A stretch of DNA of 64,000 nucleotides, taken from contig JACDQD010000103.1 in assembly GCA_019843655.1 (NCBI GenBank), forward strand, positions 8,556,001-8,620,000, given 5' to 3'. The position numbers and the translations under genes are program-made. Each line of letters opens with the position of its first letter. Positions within the stretch are counted from its first letter, which is position 1. Source of the DNA: Lethocerus indicus (taxonomy: Eukaryota > Arthropoda > Insecta > Hemiptera > Belostomatidae). This document shows positions 1 to 12,472 of this stretch, piece after piece. Under the pieces are notes generated by a model. It worked only from the letters and a program-made list of their open reading frames with translations. It had not been told where the DNA came from and searched no databases.

Positions 1-618
1 GAGCGTGGTGGTGGTAGTGCGGCTCGGGGTGGATGGACTTTCCCAGCTTTTTGACATGGGCGTTGTAGCCGTTGTGCTTGTCGGCGGTGTAGTGTACCTC
101 GAGTATGGTACCGTCGGGCTGGTGGTGGCTGTAGACGCCCTTCACCTCATCGCCCACCCTCTGCTCGTGCTGGCTCTTCACGTCGCCTGTGTGTCCATCC
201 TGAACCTTGTACTCGAAGTCGTAGTGAGGTGGGGCCTGCAAGAACGAATAAAGCGCATTACTATTGTCTTTTTAAAAAGATTTGACTATTAATACAATTG
301 GATCAACAGTCGGATTGGAATAATATATCATTACATTTATATTACATTTATTCCCCATGAAGCAGCTTAAAGTTGTTGATACCATTTTAAAAGTTGAATT
401 CCACACAAACATAATCTAGGTTAAATATGCTTACATAGTAATCGTGGTGGCCGTGGTGATGGTCAGATTCTAGCCCGTGATGGAATCCGGCGTGGACAGC
501 CGCAGCCAGGGCGATGACGGCAATGAAGACCTGAGGAAAACAAATTTTTACCAGGGATATGTTTGCTGAGAACGGTTTACTATAACGCTGTAAGCTATTT
601 ACAATTAAATACCTTCAT
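1..618 (-). CDS. CPR1: RR-2 cuticular protein, 3' end cut by window edge
   Basis: Coding exons on the minus strand are 613-618 (ATG AAG), 435-530 and 1-235, with GT/AG borders and both introns in phase 0. Exon 2 gives a hydrophobic signal peptide (MKVFIAVIALAAAVHA, cleavage likely after A16) and a His-rich stretch ending H-H-D-Y-Y. Exon 3 gives the RR-2 chitin-binding core, seen as H-T-G-D-V-K-S, G-D-E-V-K-G, P-D-G-T-I-L-E and Y-T-A-D-K-H-N-G-Y-N-A, then a His-rich tail that runs off the window, so the stop codon is not visible. By family it should be a secreted structural protein binding chitin in hardened cuticle. It has K-S-Q-H-E-Q and Y-S-H-H where most paralogs have K-S-H-H-E-E and Y-M-Q-H; only CPR15 shares these forms. 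ATG was chosen because exon 1 of the family is always M plus a few residues before a GT donor. Confidence 0.88.
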
Positions 619-662
619 GGTGTAAGTTGGTCGTAAGTTTACTGATTGAACGTCGGGAGTTG

Positions 663-700
663 ACTGATTGAGTTGGTCGGAAGGCCGACGCCTTTTATAG
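663..700 (-). promoter_or_regulatory. Core promoter of CPR1 (TATA + initiator)
   Basis: On the minus strand a TATAAAAG box begins at 699 and a TCAGT initiator lies at 663-667. The first T of TATA is 34 bases from the initiator A, and the ATG is about 47 bases further on. Confidence 0.75.
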
Positions 701-3414
701 GCCGAGCTCCGCCCTCTGGGTATACGCTTCAGTAGTTATGATAACAGGTACTGTTGCAAAAAATATCAGAAGAAATAGCAATAATAACAGTGTTATTTCT
801 AGATAACATTCCAATACATCTCCCATTATTATGTCAAGGCTAGCGGGTGAAAATAAAAACTCAAATTATAAAATTACGTGAAAAATGATGCGAATTATAA
901 AAGGACATATAATTGTATATTTATTATACTGTTCTTAATATCTGCTGCACAAGGAATACATTGTAATAACTGAACAGTGCAATTCACTTAGATCTTAATT
1001 TTATTTTTCGTACATATATGTCTGCAGTATTGACGTTTTAATTCGGTTGCAATTGAATGCAACCATGCCTGATGATATTTCACAACTACAAGACACAACA
1101 CTCGCTCGAGTAAAATAATAATTGGAATAATAATATTAAAATTCATTCGTACAGAAACCTAATACTCATTCTGCATTAGGTTAGTTAGCCTCGTTTAAAG
1201 GAAGTGATAAGGCGCTTAATAATGAATTACCTGAAAACGGGGTTTCCCTTTCAAATAGCTGGACGGTTATTTTTAATTAATCGATTAATATTATTTTATG
1301 AGTTCCACAGTAGAAACTGGACGGTAGTTATATAACAGGATTTTCGAGCTCGCGGATTATACGTTAACTGAATTTCTTAGCCCGAGAAGGAAGAAAAACA
1401 ATATTCAGGGTTTCGGTTGGCCTGTAAAAGTCGGCCTCATTATGCGAACTTTCGTCGAGCCGCCCATTTACCTTCGTAATAACTTTTGCTCGGCGGTTCT
1501 ACTAAAATTACGCCGGGGCTTTTGCGCAATCCGAACTGTTTCCTTGTTAACAGCAAACTGTTCCCCGCGAGTACACACGTCCCCCGGCCCAGCTTTCGGG
1601 TTCTGTTCCTGCGTCGGGATCGCTTCGACAGGTCGATGACTTTCCATTATTTTTTTTCCAAAAAAAAAAAACTATCGCGATACTTGGCAACGGCGAGGCC
1701 TGCCGTGTATATCGTCCGGATCGTGACTTACTGAGCCGACTTCACTAAACTTCCCTTTCACCCCCCCGGCGAGATAATGCCCGCTTAACAATCTCTCCAA
1801 TCAGTCCGGTTTAGGATCTAGCATTGTTATGCCAGTGTTCGATCGCCCTCTCTATATTATGCGGAGGTACCACCTGCGAATACCTGCGAAATGCGATAGT
1901 GCCCAGCTCTAAACAAGTCAGAATTATGAGCTAACTGTTTCTGCTAGTTGATGTTCCCATTTCGTACCGTTGTTTTAATACGTCAATAACAATTTAATGT
2001 CTATACGTAGTTTTCCCGTAAGCTGAGCCTTTTTTTCAAAAGAATCTTCTGTCCCACGCGCGTTTCAAGTATAGCGCCATTACCTAAATATAGCGGTCAG
2101 TTACGATATATGATATAAATGTTTATTTTCCGATGCAGGAATGGACGCTTTCTGTTCATACAAAATTGATGTATCTTATATCCCGCTATATTACGCGATC
2201 CTACCGTACGTTAGTTAGTTATAATTCGATTTATATCGATTTAAATGTCACAACTCAATACAGTTATAATCCTATCGTTTAATTGTACGATTTTGAATAG
2301 ATACCGCCCTGTATAATAGCTTCAATTCGGTTTAAATCATCTGCCCCACCAGCCGAAAAAGCGATGCCGGTTTTAATTGAGGCAATTTTTCCGTCTGAAT
2401 CAACCGCACAGAACCGTGGATCCCCCTAGTCCAATGTAAACTACTATTATGTTGAGCCGAATAATTATAGACACTTTAGTAACAATTAATATTCATTAAA
2501 CGTGCGAGTGGGTCACACTGTATCCGTAACGTGAGTTTACATAATTTCCTGTCTCATAGTGTAATCTCCAGTTACGACGGTCGTTCGAAACGTCCTGCGG
2601 CGAAATTAGGTCTGTCCCTCTTAATTGCAATTTAATTGTTTTTTAGCATAATTTGACCTATTCTCATAACCTATACTGTACCGCGAGTATAACAGTGTAA
2701 TACACTGTGAACTACACGACAAAATATATTTGTACGCTCTCTAGTCTGTTAGCCTATCCGGATTTCAACTTCTGTGATTCAAATTCCTAAGAAGTAATTA
2801 TACAAGCATATAATAACGCAACAGTGAGTATTAATGCTTTCATGTACCCTTTATTTAAGTACCCAGGTAAATATAGAAATCAATAGGAAGATAATTAAAT
2901 TGTAAATTTCATCACATTCGTAAACTTTCTTTCAACACACTTATTAATTACGAGAGAGCGGTTATTTCCGTATTTTCGGCAAATTCTTTTTCGTCTTTCA
3001 TTTTATTTGTCTTTTTAAATGTAAAACATTGAAATTACAGTATTCTGACAATATGAGAGTTAGATCCCGTTTGTAATGTCGCTGCACTGTTATTTTGTTG
3101 GGGTCTTTGGAAGTTGGTTATATATTGGATATTCTTCCACTTTTATTCCTCGATTGTTGTTTCTCATCCCTTAATGTTTCTCTCTAAACAGGTTTATGTC
3201 CTTTAAGATTATTCTCCGTTAAGATGTAAGACACAATTATTATATTTGTTTCCAGAACTCAGAGTTTTCCGTTAGGGGGAGGACGTTAACAAGAAAAAAG
3301 GTGATTTCAATAGACAGGTGTTTAGAAAAATAAATAGCCATTTATTGAATCACAGAAACTATCACTACGGGAGAAATTTTTTGAACAGAGAAGCGTATAG
3401 GGAGAAGGAACACT
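701..3414. other. Gene-free interval CPR1-CPR2
   Basis: Mostly AT-rich DNA with a somewhat GC-richer patch near 1430-1800. No splice-flanked exon, RNA gene or 70-mer repeat was recognised. The short open frames at 1442-1734 have no family resemblance. Confidence 0.5.
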
Positions 3415-4254
3415 CTAGTGATGGTATCCATGGTGGTACTCGGGTTCGGGGTGGATGGACTTTCCCAGCTTCTTGACCTGTGCGTTGTAGCCGTTGTGCT
3501 TGTCGGCGGTGTAGTGTACCTCGAGTATGGTACCGTCGGGCTGGTGCTGCATGTAGAATCCTTTGACTTGGTCGCCCACCCTCTCTTCGTGGTGGCTCTT
3601 CACGTCGCCGGTGTGTCCGTCCTCGACTTTGTACACGAAGTCGTAGTGAGGAGGAGCCTGAAAAAGGTATTCACGATCATCGACCTGTCCTCCGGGTCCC
3701 TATTAAGAAATAGGCGCGACATTTTCACGGGAAACTCACATAATAATCGACGTGTTTTTCGTGATGATCGTGTCCATGATGGAGTTCGTGGAATCCGGCC
3801 TCAGCCGACAGGGCCATGGCGACGATTCCGACCAAAACGTAGACCTGTAAAATTGATAGCTATAATGAAATATTTGTTAAATTCACCTCCGTGAACACTT
3901 GACACAAATCGCTTTATCGATAAACCGTCCGTTTCTATTTTACTCTAATTTTCGTCTGCTCTAATTGTCGCTGTCTCCTGCCTACACCATTCCGTTTTCT
4001 CCCGTTCGTCAGTAGCCATCAGTTTGTCTAATATATAGTGTGTAACAATCGGAGAACAATCATTAATAATGTTAACAATGTGAATAGCCCGTGTCACTAT
4101 TTTGTACTAAAGATAGACAGTATTTTCCCTTAGGGTCGTACCCTACCGATTTTTATATCGAATGAATAGTCTCTCTCAGTGAGTTCCCGTATCTATTTTC
4201 GAAAATTTATTTTTTGAATAATGAGCTCGAAGCTCTAGTAGGGCTTACCTTCAT
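3415..4254 (-). CDS. CPR2: RR-2 cuticular protein
   Basis: Minus-strand exons are 4249-4254 (ATG AAG), 3740-3844 and 3415-3657, giving 117 residues. Both introns are phase 0 with canonical borders. The signal peptide is MKVYVLVGIVAMALSAEA; a His-rich linker (G-F-H-E-L-H-H-G-H-D-H-H) follows up to V-D-Y-Y. Exon 3 carries the full RR-2 core (H-T-G-D-V-K-S-H-H-E-E-R, K-G-F-Y-M-Q-H-Q-P-D-G-T, Y-T-A-D-K-H-N-G-Y-N-A) and ends Y-H-H-G-Y-H-H. Its N-terminal half differs from CPR5-CPR16 while exon 3 is almost identical to theirs, which fits exon-limited gene conversion. It should be a secreted chitin-binding structural protein. The gene points away from CPR3, with the first 70-mer array between them. 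Confidence 0.9.
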
Positions 4255-4292
4255 GGTGATTGTTGTGCGTTTCTTATTGGAGTTGGAAGGAA

Positions 4293-4330
4293 ACTGATGA
4301 AAGTGATCGCCCGTCGTCCGGCTTATATAG
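4293..4330 (-). promoter_or_regulatory. Core promoter of CPR2
   Basis: The minus strand shows CTATATAAG at 4322-4330 and a TCAGT initiator at 4293-4297, in the same arrangement as the other cluster genes. Confidence 0.7.
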
Positions 4331-4744
4331 TGGTGCCCAGCACGCGCCTCAATCCGCCGTTGCACTCCAGTTCTCTGATAACGCCCAATTATCTAACCCG
4401 ACCAGTGAGCATTAACGCTGCTGAATAATACCAAATTAACAGGCTCCGAAACGCCGTCCATATTTATTTAACGCGTTCATATACCGCGAGTAGATTTATC
4501 TAATTATCTATCGACTCGGTTCATGAGTAAACGGAGAGCAGAATACTTCGCGTTGATTCACCGCAAATTGCGCGAGATAAGGCCTCGCCTCATTACGGCT
4601 TATCGCAGCGTGTTTTCACAACTTGACGCGTTTTTACTGTACTCGACTGTTTCCTGAACGCTACAGTCATAGAGCGAGAATAAACTCTATAGGTTAGGGG
4701 CCGATGCTTGATAACGAAACAATTTAGTTGAAATTTCCTGCAAG

Positions 4745-5372
4745 TTCAGGGGCGCTAGTGTATCGTTAGTTAAGTACATTTCCGCACCACCCTCAGGGGG
4801 CGCTAGTTTATCGCTACATGTGGACATAACGAACTTTAGTTGAGTACATTCCCGCACCACCCTCAGGGGGCGCTAGTTTATCGCTACATGTGGACATAAC
4901 GCACGTTAGTTAAGTACATTTCCGCACCACCCCCAATGGGCGCTAGTTTATCCCCAGAAGTGGATATAACGAACTTTAGTTAAGTACATTTCCGCACCAC
5001 CCTCAGGGGGCGCTAGTTTATCGCTGCAAGTGGCCATAACGAACTTTAGTTAAGTACATTCCCGCACCACCCTCAGGGGGCGCTAGTTTATCGGTGTTAG
5101 TGGACCCAACGAACTTTAGTTAAGTACATTTCCGCACCACCCTCAGGGGGCGCTAGTTTATCGCTGCAAGTGGCCATAACGAACTTTAGTTAAGTACATT
5201 CCCGCACCACCCTCAGGGGGCGCTAGTTTATCGGTGTTAGTGGACCGAACGAACTTTAGTTAAGTACATTTCCGCACCACCCTCAGGGGAGCGCTAGTTT
5301 GTCGGTGCAAGTGGACCCAGTCTAGCAGCCGAAGCCGGTCTAGCGAAAGACGCGAGGAAACCGAAACACATT
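4745..5372 (+). repeat. 70-mer array 1 with element end
   Basis: About eight direct copies of a 70-bp unit (TTTAGTTAAGTACATT core, then CCGCACCACC and GGGGGCGCTAG). Identical phrases recur at exactly 70-base steps, for example at 4811 and 4881. After the last unit at about 5320 comes a GC-richer piece containing CCGGTCTAGCGAAAGAC, the terminal segment shared by the other elements. It lies between the divergent 5' ends of CPR2 and CPR3. Confidence 0.9.
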
Positions 5373-7097
5373 AAATCTACGAAATGTTTATTTAGTACTG
5401 AAAATATGTCAGTATTTGATATTTTATATCGGTTAATTATTGACAGAAATTAATAAACTGGAATTAAAAGTATTGTTACTTGGTGTAATTCCAAGTTTTA
5501 AAATCTTCTAAACATAGTCTTGCTGTGGGTTATTATAGAGACCTTGAAATAATTTTTTCAAAATTTGATTTTTTCTAATATCATTCTCAATTCTCGGAAA
5601 AAAGGACTAAAGTTGGAGAAGTTTCACTTCTAGTAAAATCTGTACTCTGATTTTACAATGTTTAAGACTTTACAGTGCGGAAAGTTAGTGTTGAGGGGGG
5701 GGGGCTCAAGTTTCCCAACTCTCGGTGAATGCATTTTGAAAATGAAAGTGTTTTCTGTCCACTCACCTAGTAGTAGTCCATTGCCTCATTATACATTTCG
5801 ACTACTTCGACACCTGTTCGAGAGTTTATAATTACACGTGGTTTGTTCAATCGGCCCCTTGTCAATTTTGCTTTACAACCATATTGCAATTACAGAAATG
5901 CAGGCTATGTATATAAAAATAATTCTATTTATTTTAGAACGGTACAACAATCCTAAAGTAAAAGTGTATATGTAACGAACGGTTTACACTGAAACGGCCG
6001 GCCATCGAGGAAGAAAATCACTGGACCGACCCAAAAAATCAGAAGACGAAACGCGTAAAGCGCAAGGAGAGAAGCGTAACACGCGGAAAGCTTTAAACTT
6101 AATGCCGGACGTAACGGCCAAAGAAATCGTTACCCCAGATGTTTTGCTGTAGATTTGCAGCTGTAAATACACGTTTCTTTTATCACGAACGATGGGAATT
6201 ATCGATTAATTACGAGAACGTACAAACGCTTTACACTGCCATAATTCGAATTAATACCGTCCTGACTTCCTGCAATAGCAGGATTATAAAAACGATAGTC
6301 TGTATTTTATTACCTAAATCCTGGTTACAAAAAACTGAACTAATTTGGTCGCCCGTGTAAATAAATGACACACCATCAATAACGATGATGACGTACTGTA
6401 CTACTTCGTTTTCCGTTGAGCTTCAAGTCGAATGATCCACTTACAACTTAATGGCCGGACTGGTTTCTATCCAAGCGGTGCAGAATTCCCGGCCACTCAG
6501 AGGGTAAACGAGAGGGTTTATTTCTCTGCTGTAATAATGCACTCCCACGCGAGGGGTACACGTGGGTGGCGGTATAAGTGGAGGGATGGTTTTACTCGGA
6601 AACGAGAGTAAAAGCTTTCCCGCAGTGAAAGATCAGCGCGGGTGGTGCCAATTAGGAATTCAGGAAAATATCTTCCCAGATTTCCCAGAAAAATTTACAT
6701 ATACCGCAGTAATGTAAATATTAGATTTAGTTCATAACGGTGTCTAGTATACACCCCCATCAATACAGCGTTACAGTTCATTATAACTTACTTGGGTACT
6801 TGAGTGGGGACACTGACACTAGCAGATCCTGATATATAACACTTCGAAACAACTCATTCTTATTATAAATATAGTTATATAATTACGTGATACAGTGTGA
6901 TAATGTTCTGACAATTGATTTATTTGTTATTCGGATTCGATGCAATCCGAATATCTGCGCAGCTGTCAATGTTATTGTCAAAGAAATGTACCCCATATAA
7001 CCACGGAGGAATTTTCAACCCTGGTTGAAATTTGTTAATTGTTAATTAATCGGGGTAACTGGACCAAATCTCCAGGGCCGTGTCCAGAGTGCCGGGC
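5373..7097. other. Gene-free interval before CPR3
   Basis: AT-rich, with a G run near 5695-5703. Open frames at 5984-6360 lack splice context or family features. Nothing else was recognised. Confidence 0.5.
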
Positions 7098-7131
7098 TAT
7101 ATAACGAGCCTGCTCACAGACCGAAGTCAGT
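7098..7131 (+). promoter_or_regulatory. Core promoter of CPR3
   Basis: TATATAA at 7098-7104 is followed by TCAGT at 7127-7131 (31 bases from first T to initiator A). The ATG is at 7174. Confidence 0.78.
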
Positions 7132-7173
7132 AGCAAGTGGCAACTCGACCACAGTACACTGACAACATCAACA

Positions 7174-8521
7174 ATGAACACTGTAAGTTTATATTTTTCC
7201 AAATATATGAAGTAAGTCTTCAGTAGGCATCCAGTTGAATCTCTAAGTACCGAATTTGTGTCATGTACAGGCCGTAATTCTGTTGGGGCTTTTCGCCGCC
7301 GCACTCGCCGTCCCAGTTCACTATCCGGCACACGATCTGGAGGATGAACACAAGGATTACTATGTACGTATCCAGTGATTAGATCAATTATATTAGGTTC
7401 CTGTCGAATTGTCCCGTTCTGTCTGTTTCATCTGTATACTGTCACCTCCGCTATATACCCTAGTTGGTGCGGTTTAACGCGAAGCGGACAATTAGGGTTA
7501 ATATTATTGTGTTTTCGCTGGTGGCTGAAAATTAAATTCTCGCATCTTAAACTATTTCCCCCTACAAAGGAATCCAATAAATTTCTTCAACAACTTTCTC
7601 TTTCATCTTGGTAGCACGCCGCATATTTCCGTTTTTTTTTTTTTTGGAAAAACTCAAATATTGAATATAAATAATGAACGAGAAAATGCCGGAGTGGAAT
7701 TTAAGGAAACGGGATTTTGCGACTTCGTCAACTGTTGGTATGTTGACCTCATTGTGAATTGTTTGTAACATACCAAGTTGCATTAAGGACGGGGTGAAGG
7801 ACTGGAACGTTTGGATGGGAGCGATGCTTGATTTCTTAGTGGAACTCAATAGTTCAATTGCGTATGTCCATGTCGGTTTTAAAATAACTTCGAATATTGT
7901 TAAATCGTTGGCTAAGGTTAATGTTCAACATAAAACTCATTAAATCAATACAGTACTCATAACTGTAACAGTCGTAACAGTTGATTGTACAAGGACAAAT
8001 TATGTTCAAATTATCTTTTTTTTCACTCTTTTATTGTTACAACTGAAAAATGGTACAACAAGCAACATTGATATAGTCACTAGCTACAATAGACAACAAT
8101 TAGAAGAGCAATTTCCCCCCTTTTTTTTACCTATTTTTTTTAACTTTATTTATTTAAACATTTAGGTCGCGTGGCCACTTCCTTTTCAGGCGTCTGTAAG
8201 GAACTTTTGGGATGTCGGGACTTAAAATTATCTAATTATAAATAAATACAGCTGCGATTCCTTTTCGGACAGGCTCCTCCTCACTATGTCTACGAGTACA
8301 AAGTCGAGGACGGACACACGGGCGACGTGAAGAGCCACCACGAAAAGAGGGAGGGCGATCAAGTGAAGGGAATGTACGCCCACCACCTGCCCGACGGTAC
8401 CATACTCGAGGTACACTACACTTCGGACAAACAGGACGGGTACAACGCCGTCGTCAAGAGGCTGGGCAAGGCCGTACACCCGGAGCCCGAGTACCACCAC
8501 CACGCTCCCCTACATCATTGA
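7174..8521 (+). CDS. CPR3: RR-2 cuticular protein
   Basis: Exons 7174-7182 (ATG AAC ACT), 7271-7363 and 8273-8521 give 116 residues; intron 2 is long (909 bases). The signal peptide MNTAVILLGLFAAALAVPV is followed by a short acidic/His linker ending E-H-K-D-Y-Y. Exon 3 encodes the RR-2 core in a diverged form: Y-V-Y-E-Y-K-V, H-E-K-R-E-G-D-Q, G-M-Y-A-H-H-L-P-D-G-T, Y-T-S-D-K-Q-D-G-Y-N-A and V-V-K-R-L-G-K-A, with tail A-P-L-H-H. It is one of the most distinct copies in both intron and exon sequence, so it probably escaped the homogenisation that affects CPR5-CPR16. Predicted role: secreted chitin-binding cuticle protein. The ATG sits 43 bases after the TCAGT initiator. Confidence 0.92.
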
Positions 8522-9663
8522 ATATCGAAACTATTCGCGGTACCGCTTCCGATTTGGCCAATATCGGCTTTACAGCTCGTGTATATTATAACAGGTGTAT
8601 ATAAACTATTTTTCTAAACAAAGCCCGCATTCTTTATCTACCCCAATATTCGTAATATGAACATTAACAATAAATCTCGAGGTTCTAGACATGTCAGATA
8701 CAATAGCAATAATATTTTTATTATTCATTACCGTTATCTTGTTTATTTTTTTTTAACTGTTTTATTTTTGCACAATCAACGTATACAGTTATGGGTGCAA
8801 TTGATACATGTATTTATTTCCGCTTGTTAGTCTCGACAAAGAAACCACCCACTGATGGCGCTTTTGACATGTTTTAACTACTGCCCGAGATGATCTCTGG
8901 TCCAGTGGCGTTTTAATATAATAAAAGTGTGTATTTTGCTAGTTCATTGCAGTTTCTTCAATTTTTAAATCATAAGTACACTATTGTTATATTAAAAATG
9001 AATGAAACTGGTCATTATTTTAATTTAAGTTCTAATCGGTGTAAAATTTTAACATTCAATTAAATAACGCGACCCAATTTCGAAAGAAGGGAAGACTGTA
9101 GAAGTGTAACCGTTGTAATCTATTTGCGTAATACTTAAGTTTCATTTCGCAACGAACCGGTCATTAAATTTATAGAAACTCTCACCTCGAGTACAATTTA
9201 GTTCCTTTGTCATTTTATTAAGCCAATCTTCCTATTTTATTGAATGCATACTACCGCTCCACACTAATTGATTTCTACAAAACCTACGCATGACGGTGGT
9301 CGATGAAACACCCTATCAGCACTATGACTGCCTTGTGCTATAACTGAGAATTTGTTTGTTTATTTAATACACTATTTTGGTATTTTATTTTCATATGCGC
9401 TTCCGAATAATTTTTTTTAATTTTCTGAACGGCCAGCATTTGAGTAAACGCACGGATGACACGTTCTCTTTCGTCACGACATATTAGAGTGCTAAGATCA
9501 TGAGAAGACGGGAGTAGCTTAGTTGTGGCGGGATCAGGAACATGAATTAAGAATGGCAAATAAAATAATTTATTGTGTTCACTGCCTCATTATTTACATT
9601 TTCCAGGGACGTTTCGAACGTCCTCAGGACATTGGATCTTCTCTTTTGACTACTATTAAGGTA
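8522..9663. other. Interval between convergent CPR3 and CPR4
   Basis: AT-rich 3' flanks of two convergent genes. An AATAAA lies near 8670 and may be the CPR3 polyadenylation signal. No 70-mer repeat is present here, unlike the intervals between the later pairs. Confidence 0.45.
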
Positions 9664-11266
9664 CTAAGGAGCGAGATAGAAGGAATTTTCCAGTCTGGTG
9701 ACCTGTGCGTTGTAGCCGTTGTTCTTGTCAGCTGTATAGTGTACCTCGAGTATGGTACCGTCGGGCTGGTGCTGCATGTAGACGCCGTTCACCTGGTCGC
9801 CCACCCTCTCTTCGTAGTGGTTCTTCACGTCGCCGGTGTGTCCGTCCTCGACTGTGTACTCGAAGTCGTAGTGAGGAGGAGGTTCCTACAGTGAAAAGAA
9901 AGCGGTCACTATTTCGTCCGAAACAATTAACGAAGAAAGTTCGAACGTTCGCGCCTTTTCCCTCCTTATGACAACTAGAACCACATTCCATGATGTACAA
10001 AACCATAGAATATATAGGTTCATAGAGGCTGAAAGAGTAACGTTTAAGGTTGCCTATTCATTAGACCTGCGCTGGCAATGTCAGCCTTAGAGGTTGAAGA
10101 CGTTTATTGTTGACGCGTTATTAGAACTCGACAATCCACTGTCGGGGAGTGGGCTCGGCAGTCTCTTCTCCCGACTTCAACTGGTAAGACGGATTTATTT
10201 TTCCTTTTTGTGAAAAAGTGTAATCTGTTTTTCACTGAAAATAACATAAATATTATGATTGATATTTGTGATGTCACTTTATTGTATGTGACGTCAAGAG
10301 AAATACGTAGAAATCGAACACGAAGTCGGCAGATAGACAAATAAGAATTCATTTTTTTTCGTGCAATAAAAAATCCGATTATGTTACTACTTTGTTACTG
10401 CGGCCGACCGATAATTCAGAAAGTAGGCGATTTGTTCCGAATCGAAAATGCCGTGTCGCAACGAAATGAAAGGTAGAGGCGGCCATTTACTTCTTCGCCG
10501 TCCGAGTAGAATAATGGAGCAGGCATTAACGTTCACATTTATTTCATGCTCGGATTTAATTCTTCCCGCTCGAACTAACGACCGAAACCGAAGGTAGGCC
10601 TCTCTGTCTTGCTGAAACTCAGCCTTTTGTGAAAGGGCAAACAATGAAACCCAACAATTTCCTGGAGTTGTTCAATTGAAATATATATCCCACGGGGCCA
10701 GTTGGATTGGTAAGCTACTTTCGGTAAATCCCTTCTAAGAACATTGCGCCCTAATACACTTGTGTTACTTCTGTATTAATAGATCCAAAATATTTGCGAT
10801 AAAATATTACAGGAATATCCTTGCGGCCGTCAGTTAGATCGCGGCCATGATGATTCAGGGTCTCGGACAGGTCCAGCAACGTTAAAGTAAGGCCAACCAA
10901 GATCTGTAAACACGCAGACACATTTATTTTACTTCTTCCGACGTACTATTTCAGTAGAGCATATAGTAATTAGGATAGATGATAGAGACTATACATTCTG
11001 TGGCCATGCAGCAAATGCACGTTTTTCAGGAATAAAAAATGTCACAAAATGTTAAATCAATAATGTATAACATTATTAATAATAATTCACCACCTTGAGA
11101 TCACAGGCGGTGTAGCAGAATTACATTACATATGCATTATATATTATTTATTAAAAATACCTCGAGATCGATTTTCCGGCAGATAGAACTCGAATAAGTA
11201 TAATAATAGCCAACAAAATGTATACCAGATTAAAATAAAATCTAGACAGACCTTGAACCCCTGCAT
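9664..11266 (-). CDS. CPR4: divergent RR-2 cuticular protein, short C-terminus
   Basis: Minus-strand exons 11252-11266 (M-Q-G-F-K), 10811-10903 and 9664-9885 join in phase 0 into an intact 109-residue frame. Exon 2 is degenerate by family standards. The signal peptide is less regular (I-L-V-G-L-T-L-T-L-L-D-L-S), and the conserved K-D-Y-Y exon end is K-D-I-P before a GTAATA donor. Exon 3 opens E-P-P-P-H-Y-D rather than A-P-P-H-Y-D and keeps the RR-2 core with K-N-H-Y and V-N-G-V-Y changes. It then leaves the consensus after N-A-Q-V and stops at F-Y-L-A-P instead of the His-rich tail. No frame break is present, so it may be a functional diverged gene or a young pseudogene that has lost the tail. 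A TATA and TCAGT promoter supports transcription. Intron 2 is long (925 bases), like that of CPR3. Confidence 0.68.
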
Positions 11267-11306
11267 GTTTGTACCGCCCTGTGAACTTGTGACTTGGGTG
11301 CTATTG

Positions 11307-11345
11307 ACTGAGGGCACTATACACCCCATCCCCTCCCTATTTATA
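11307..11345 (-). promoter_or_regulatory. Core promoter of CPR4
   Basis: The minus strand shows TATAAATA at 11338-11345 and TCAGT at 11307-11311. The spacing is 36 bases, slightly longer than in the other genes. Confidence 0.6.
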
Positions 11346-12472
11346 TTGAAGCATATCACAAGGTACAGAGCACGCGAACCCCGAAAACAATCGATTATCA
11401 TTCCGGGTTTGATCGCTCAACAGCCAAACATTGTTTCCCTTCCTCTGAAGGGAATTCTCCCATTATAAAAATAGGTATGAACGCAATAGAGGGCCTTCTA
11501 TTATGCCTTCGGTGTGACAAAAAAACAGTTCAAAAAATAAAACGAAATTCAAATTTGCAATTGAAAGAGATCGTCCGCTACTGTATTTCAATCCGTGTCA
11601 AAACCGATTTCATATTTTCACTGCTCTTTATTACATATAGCATTTTTTATACGCAATGCATATAACACGTAATACATACTCCAGAACTCGTCCTTTCTAA
11701 CTTTACGCACATATTTATTTCTTTCATTCTTGCATAATCTAGGAAAATGAGGTTTCATCGGGAAATTTTTTTTTCTTTAAATAACCCTATGCCATAGAGT
11801 TTACTGTACCCTTTACTGGCACACTCCCACCAATATTTTAATGCTTCTACTCGACATACCTCTCTAGAGTATGAACAAGGGAACACAAAAAATAAATTAT
11901 AAAGATAGTTGCATTACACTGAAAATTGATTATTTTGATTATATGAATATTCTTTGAATATTAATCGATTCATTAGTGGGCGGCCGAGACAACCGGCCTA
12001 CGGAAATACAGTCCAACGAGTAGGTGACCTGGTTTTTCAAATGGAATTTCTTACGAACATTAATAGGAGGAATTCGTGTTAAGTAACGCAACTCGATTAA
12101 CATGTATACGGCTATTACGTCTTGATGGGACCCAGTTGTACCGCACGAGTGCGTAATTAACAATCGCGTTAAATAATATGACCTAGACCCGGCCGGTGCA
12201 ATGATAGTTCAAATTGGAAAAAGGCGATTCAACATTCCCGGAATTATCGCTATATTGCCAAAATTGTTACTAATCTTTTCACAAATAACGTATTTTAGAA
12301 CGATAGCGCACAAAACACTTCGGACCCAAGTTAATAATGACTACAAAGTCACTAGGCTCAATACAAGCAGTTAGTAGGGGAAAATCAAAAACCTCTTTGT
12401 TTCACATCATAAATAAATGTATTTCAATTCTTTAGACAAATTTTTAAATAAAAATTATCAAAGCAAAATTTT
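11346..12472. other. Gene-free interval CPR4-CPR5
   Basis: AT-rich. The part from about 12330 to 12472 is the CPR5 3' flank. In reverse complement it matches the CPR10 3' flank (22492-22640), including the GATGTGAAACAA and TTGAGCCTAGT phrases. Confidence 0.6.

Noticed and set aside
4745..5320. CRISPR-like array
   Set aside because: The whole 70-bp unit is repeated, with no unique spacers, in an intron-bearing eukaryotic locus.
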